A stretch of DNA of 35,556 bases, from positions 1 through 35,556 of the forward strand of contig JAFRSR010000397.1 in the NCBI GenBank assembly GCA_017427485.1, read 5' to 3'. The notes beneath the pieces are model-generated. The model saw only the letters and a list, made by a program, of their open reading frames with translations. It was not told where the DNA came from and did not search any database. A program made the position numbers and the translations under genes. Positions 33,815 to 35,556 of this stretch are shown in pieces. The number at the start of each line of letters is the position of its first letter. Position 1 is the stretch's first letter. The stretch is from Kiritimatiellia bacterium (GTDB lineage Bacteria; Verrucomicrobiota; Kiritimatiellia; RFP12; UBA1067).

Positions 33815-35556
33815 GGATTTCCGGCGAATATCTCGTCGTGGCGGAAGGCGTACACCTTGCCGTTCTCGGCGCTCACGAGGAGGTCGGGGCGGCCATCGCC
33901 GTCGAGGTCGGTGACCCACGGCGTCGCGTTGTGGCAGCCGAACGCAAGGCGGTTGCCGCTCTTCGCCAGGCAGAACGGCACGGGCTCGGCAAAGCGAGGC
34001 TTCTCGCGTGAGCCCACGTTCCGGTAGAGGAACGGCGTGGCGTTGGTCCTGATGCGCTTCTTGCAGAAGTATTTCTGGCAGGACTGGTTCGTACCGAAGA
34101 TGATGTCCTCCTTGCCGTCACCGTCCCAGTCGACGAGTTCGAGATGCCCGCGTCCCCAGAGGCCGTTCTTGCCGCAGAGGCGGATGTGCGAGCCGTCCGC
34201 GAAACTCAGCTTGCGCACTTCGGCGAGGACGAGCGAGCCCTCCGCCTCGGGAACCGCGAGCGCGGCGTCGCCGTCGAGATCCATGAAAAGGAGCGACTGG
34301 CGCGGCACGCCCGCGAAACCCGCCGGCACGAAGTCCGGACGGCTCCGCCACGCCACCTTGAACGGACGTCCGTCGGGATGGCGGAACGGCTCGGCGGGCG
34401 CGAGCGCGAGCGGATCGCCGCCGGACGCGCGCCGGTGCAGGAGCAGGTCGCCGCGGATGTCGGAGGTGATAATTGCGTCCGCGCCACCCCACGTCCCAGC
34501 GATCACCTTCACGTAGCCCCACACGCGCTCCACCTTGCCCTGGAGGGAGCCGCTGTCGCCGCCCTTCAGGCAGAACGGCTTCCCGCCGACGGTGAAGGCG
34601 CGCGCGCCTTTGTAGACGAGCGGATCGTCGGTGCCGCCCCAGAAGGTCATCCAGCCCGAGGCGTCCGTGAGGATGATATCGGACTTGCCGTCGTGGTCCC
34701 AGTCAAAGCGCGTCGGCGCTGAAAGCGTCTCGCCGCAGATCGCGCCCCCTTGGATGAACGCCCGCGCCGAGGTCCAGGAGCCCGGCTCGACGCCCTTCAG
34801 GATGCCGACCGTGCCGGGGTTGCCGTCGAGGAGCAGTTCCTTGCGTCCGTCGCCGTCGAAGTCCAGCGCCTGGATATGCAGGATCCAGTAGTTGTGCGGT
34901 GCCGTGTAGCCGCCCGCGAGGAGCGGCTGCGGCAGGCCGCAGTACACGTCGCCGCCCGTCACGCGCCGGATCTGGAACGAGGCGATGCGGTTCATGTCGC
35001 CGAAGAGGACGAGATGCCGCCCGGACGGCGCGTCGACGACGGTGAAGCCCATGATCGACATGAACATCTTCCACGTCAGCACGCGCTTTACGTTCGGGAA
35101 GTCGGGCATGTCCACGTACACCGGACGCGACGCGCCGAACCGCAGCGAGCCGTCGGACGCGACCGTTCCCTTCGCCCAGTGGACCTCCGCGATGTTCTCC
35201 GTGCCCATCCAGTTCCCGAACACGTCGTAGCCGCGCCCGATGCCGGAGTAGGGCGTCTCCTCGTCGGTCCACGGGCAGTTCCCGTTCTTCGGCCACGGGA
35301 AGCCGTCGTTGCAGCCGGTCGTGCCGCCGCGCCCCACGTTCAGGTGGCTTGAAAGGAGATCGTCCACGCCATCGCCGTCCAGATCGGCGAACATGATGCG
35401 TCCGCCCGGCAGACGGTACGGCTTGCCGTCGGTCCCCAGCACGACCTCGGCGGAACCGAACCTGTGCGACGCGCGGTCGAAGCGGTAGCGGACCAGCTCG
35501 CCGACCTTCTTTCTTCCGCCGTCCAGCAAGCGCGTCTCCACGCGGCAGATGCCGAA
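33811..35556 (-). CDS. FG-GAP/VCBS propeller protein, C-terminal part (cut by window edge)
   Basis: 581 residues are visible and the frame stays open to the window end (FGICR then VETRLLDGG), so the N-terminus, with any signal peptide or catalytic domain, lies outside. At least six calcium-binding blades are seen: FADLDGDGVDDLL, LDFDGDGRKELLL, FDWDHDGKSDIIL, MDLDGDAALAV (degenerate), VDWDGDGKEDIIF and TDLDGDGRPDLLV. Between them are loops such as HYWILHIQ-type segments and RHLVLFGDMNR. It resembles the C-terminal half of the 22918-26406 protein in kind, so a fusion with a glycosidase-like domain upstream is possible. Its stop overlaps the ATG of the GH78 fusion (ATGA), which suggests translational coupling. 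Probably exported to the surface or periplasm. Confidence 0.82.
   Translation of the reverse strand, partial: FGICRVETRLLDGGRKKVGELVRYRFDRASHRFGSAEVVLGTDGKPYRLPGGRIMFADLDGDGVDDLLSSHLNVGRGGTTGCNDGFPWPKNGNCPWTDEETPYSGIGRGYDVFGNWMGTENIAEVHWAKGTVASDGSLRFGASRPVYVDMPDFPNVKRVLTWKMFMSIMGFTVVDAPSGRHLVLFGDMNRIASFQIRRVTGGDVYCGLPQPLLAGGYTAPHNYWILHIQALDFDGDGRKELLLDGNPGTVGILKGVEPGSWTSARAFIQGGAICGETLSAPTRFDWDHDGKSDIILTDASGWMTFWGGTDDPLVYKGARAFTVGGKPFCLKGGDSGSLQGKVERVWGYVKVIAGTWGGADAIITSDIRGDLLLHRRASGGDPLALAPAEPFRHPDGRPFKVAWRSRPDFVPAGFAGVPRQSLLFMDLDGDAALAVPEAEGSLVLAEVRKLSFADGSHIRLCGKNGLWGRGHLELVDWDGDGKEDIIFGTNQSCQKYFCKKRIRTNATPFLYRNVGSREKPRFAEPVPFCLAKSGNRLAFGCHNATPWVTDLDGDGRPDLLVSAENGKVYAFRHDEIFAGNP

Noticed and set aside
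33815..33919. 35-codon N-terminal extension of the GH78 fusion from a GTG at 33919
   Set aside because: The extension is Arg/Pro-rich shadow of the upstream gene in another frame, while a good signal peptide begins at the ATG at 33814.
31376..34027. Plus-strand open frame of about 880 codons opposite the GH78 fusion
   Set aside because: It is antisense to an enzyme with firm catalytic motifs, crosses the ATGA junction of two real genes, and has no recognisable domain.

Overview
The window looks like a chromosome segment of a high-GC Gram-negative bacterium of the PVC group, most likely a Kiritimatiellota/Verrucomicrobiota-type gut or sediment polysaccharide degrader. This rests on several very large secreted proteins with autotransporter-associated beta-strand and beta-helix architecture, FG-GAP/VCBS propellers joined to glycosidase-like domains, an alpha-L-rhamnosidase fused to a sialidase-like propeller, and the absence of SusC/SusD, TonB receptors or sulfatases. 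The taxonomic placement is inference; no rRNA or marker tree is available here. All genes but one are on the minus strand, so transcription mostly runs from high to low coordinates. The window is almost fully coding: no gap exceeds 160 bases, and I see no tRNA, rRNA, insertion sequence, phage gene or CRISPR array.

Right block (35556 down to 22918, minus): a closely spaced run of five secreted-protein genes. In order of transcription they are an FG-GAP propeller protein (cut by the window edge), a GH78 rhamnosidase/sialidase-like fusion that overlaps its stop codon (ATGA), a beta-helix protein ending in FGTQIIFR, a sialidase-like BNR protein, and a TIM-barrel plus nine-repeat FG-GAP protein. 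It meets, tail to tail with a 10-bp gap, the only plus-strand gene (21348-22907), a DUF4832-type secreted glycosidase-like protein.

Middle block: that plus-strand gene is divergent from a soluble hybrid histidine kinase with several GAF-like domains (18007-21219, minus), with near-identical extended -10 promoters facing outwards. Next come a Tat-exported metallophosphoesterase (16340-17875) and a three-gene unit made of a 1678-residue beta-strand protein with PA14-like and discoidin-like domains, a parallel beta-helix protein and a GH-A clan glycosidase (16255 down to 6146).

Left block: a 1425-residue beta-strand/LamG surface protein with its own promoter (6044-1767), a hexose-6-phosphate mutarotase-like gene that may have two starts (1717-782), and the N-terminal part of ClpB (624-1).

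Taken together, this is a SusCD-independent glycan-use locus in which very large exported beta-rich proteins are interleaved with hydrolases. The most interesting signals are: (1) four unrelated-looking exported proteins that all end in the same short C-terminal motif, G-[TM]-x-[IL]-[IVY]-[FV]-R-stop, a candidate sorting or assembly tag; (2) a recurring extended -10 element TGGTA[TG]AAT; and (3) a mutarotase gene with an apparently leaderless signal-peptide start plus an internal Shine-Dalgarno-led start that would give a cytosolic form.
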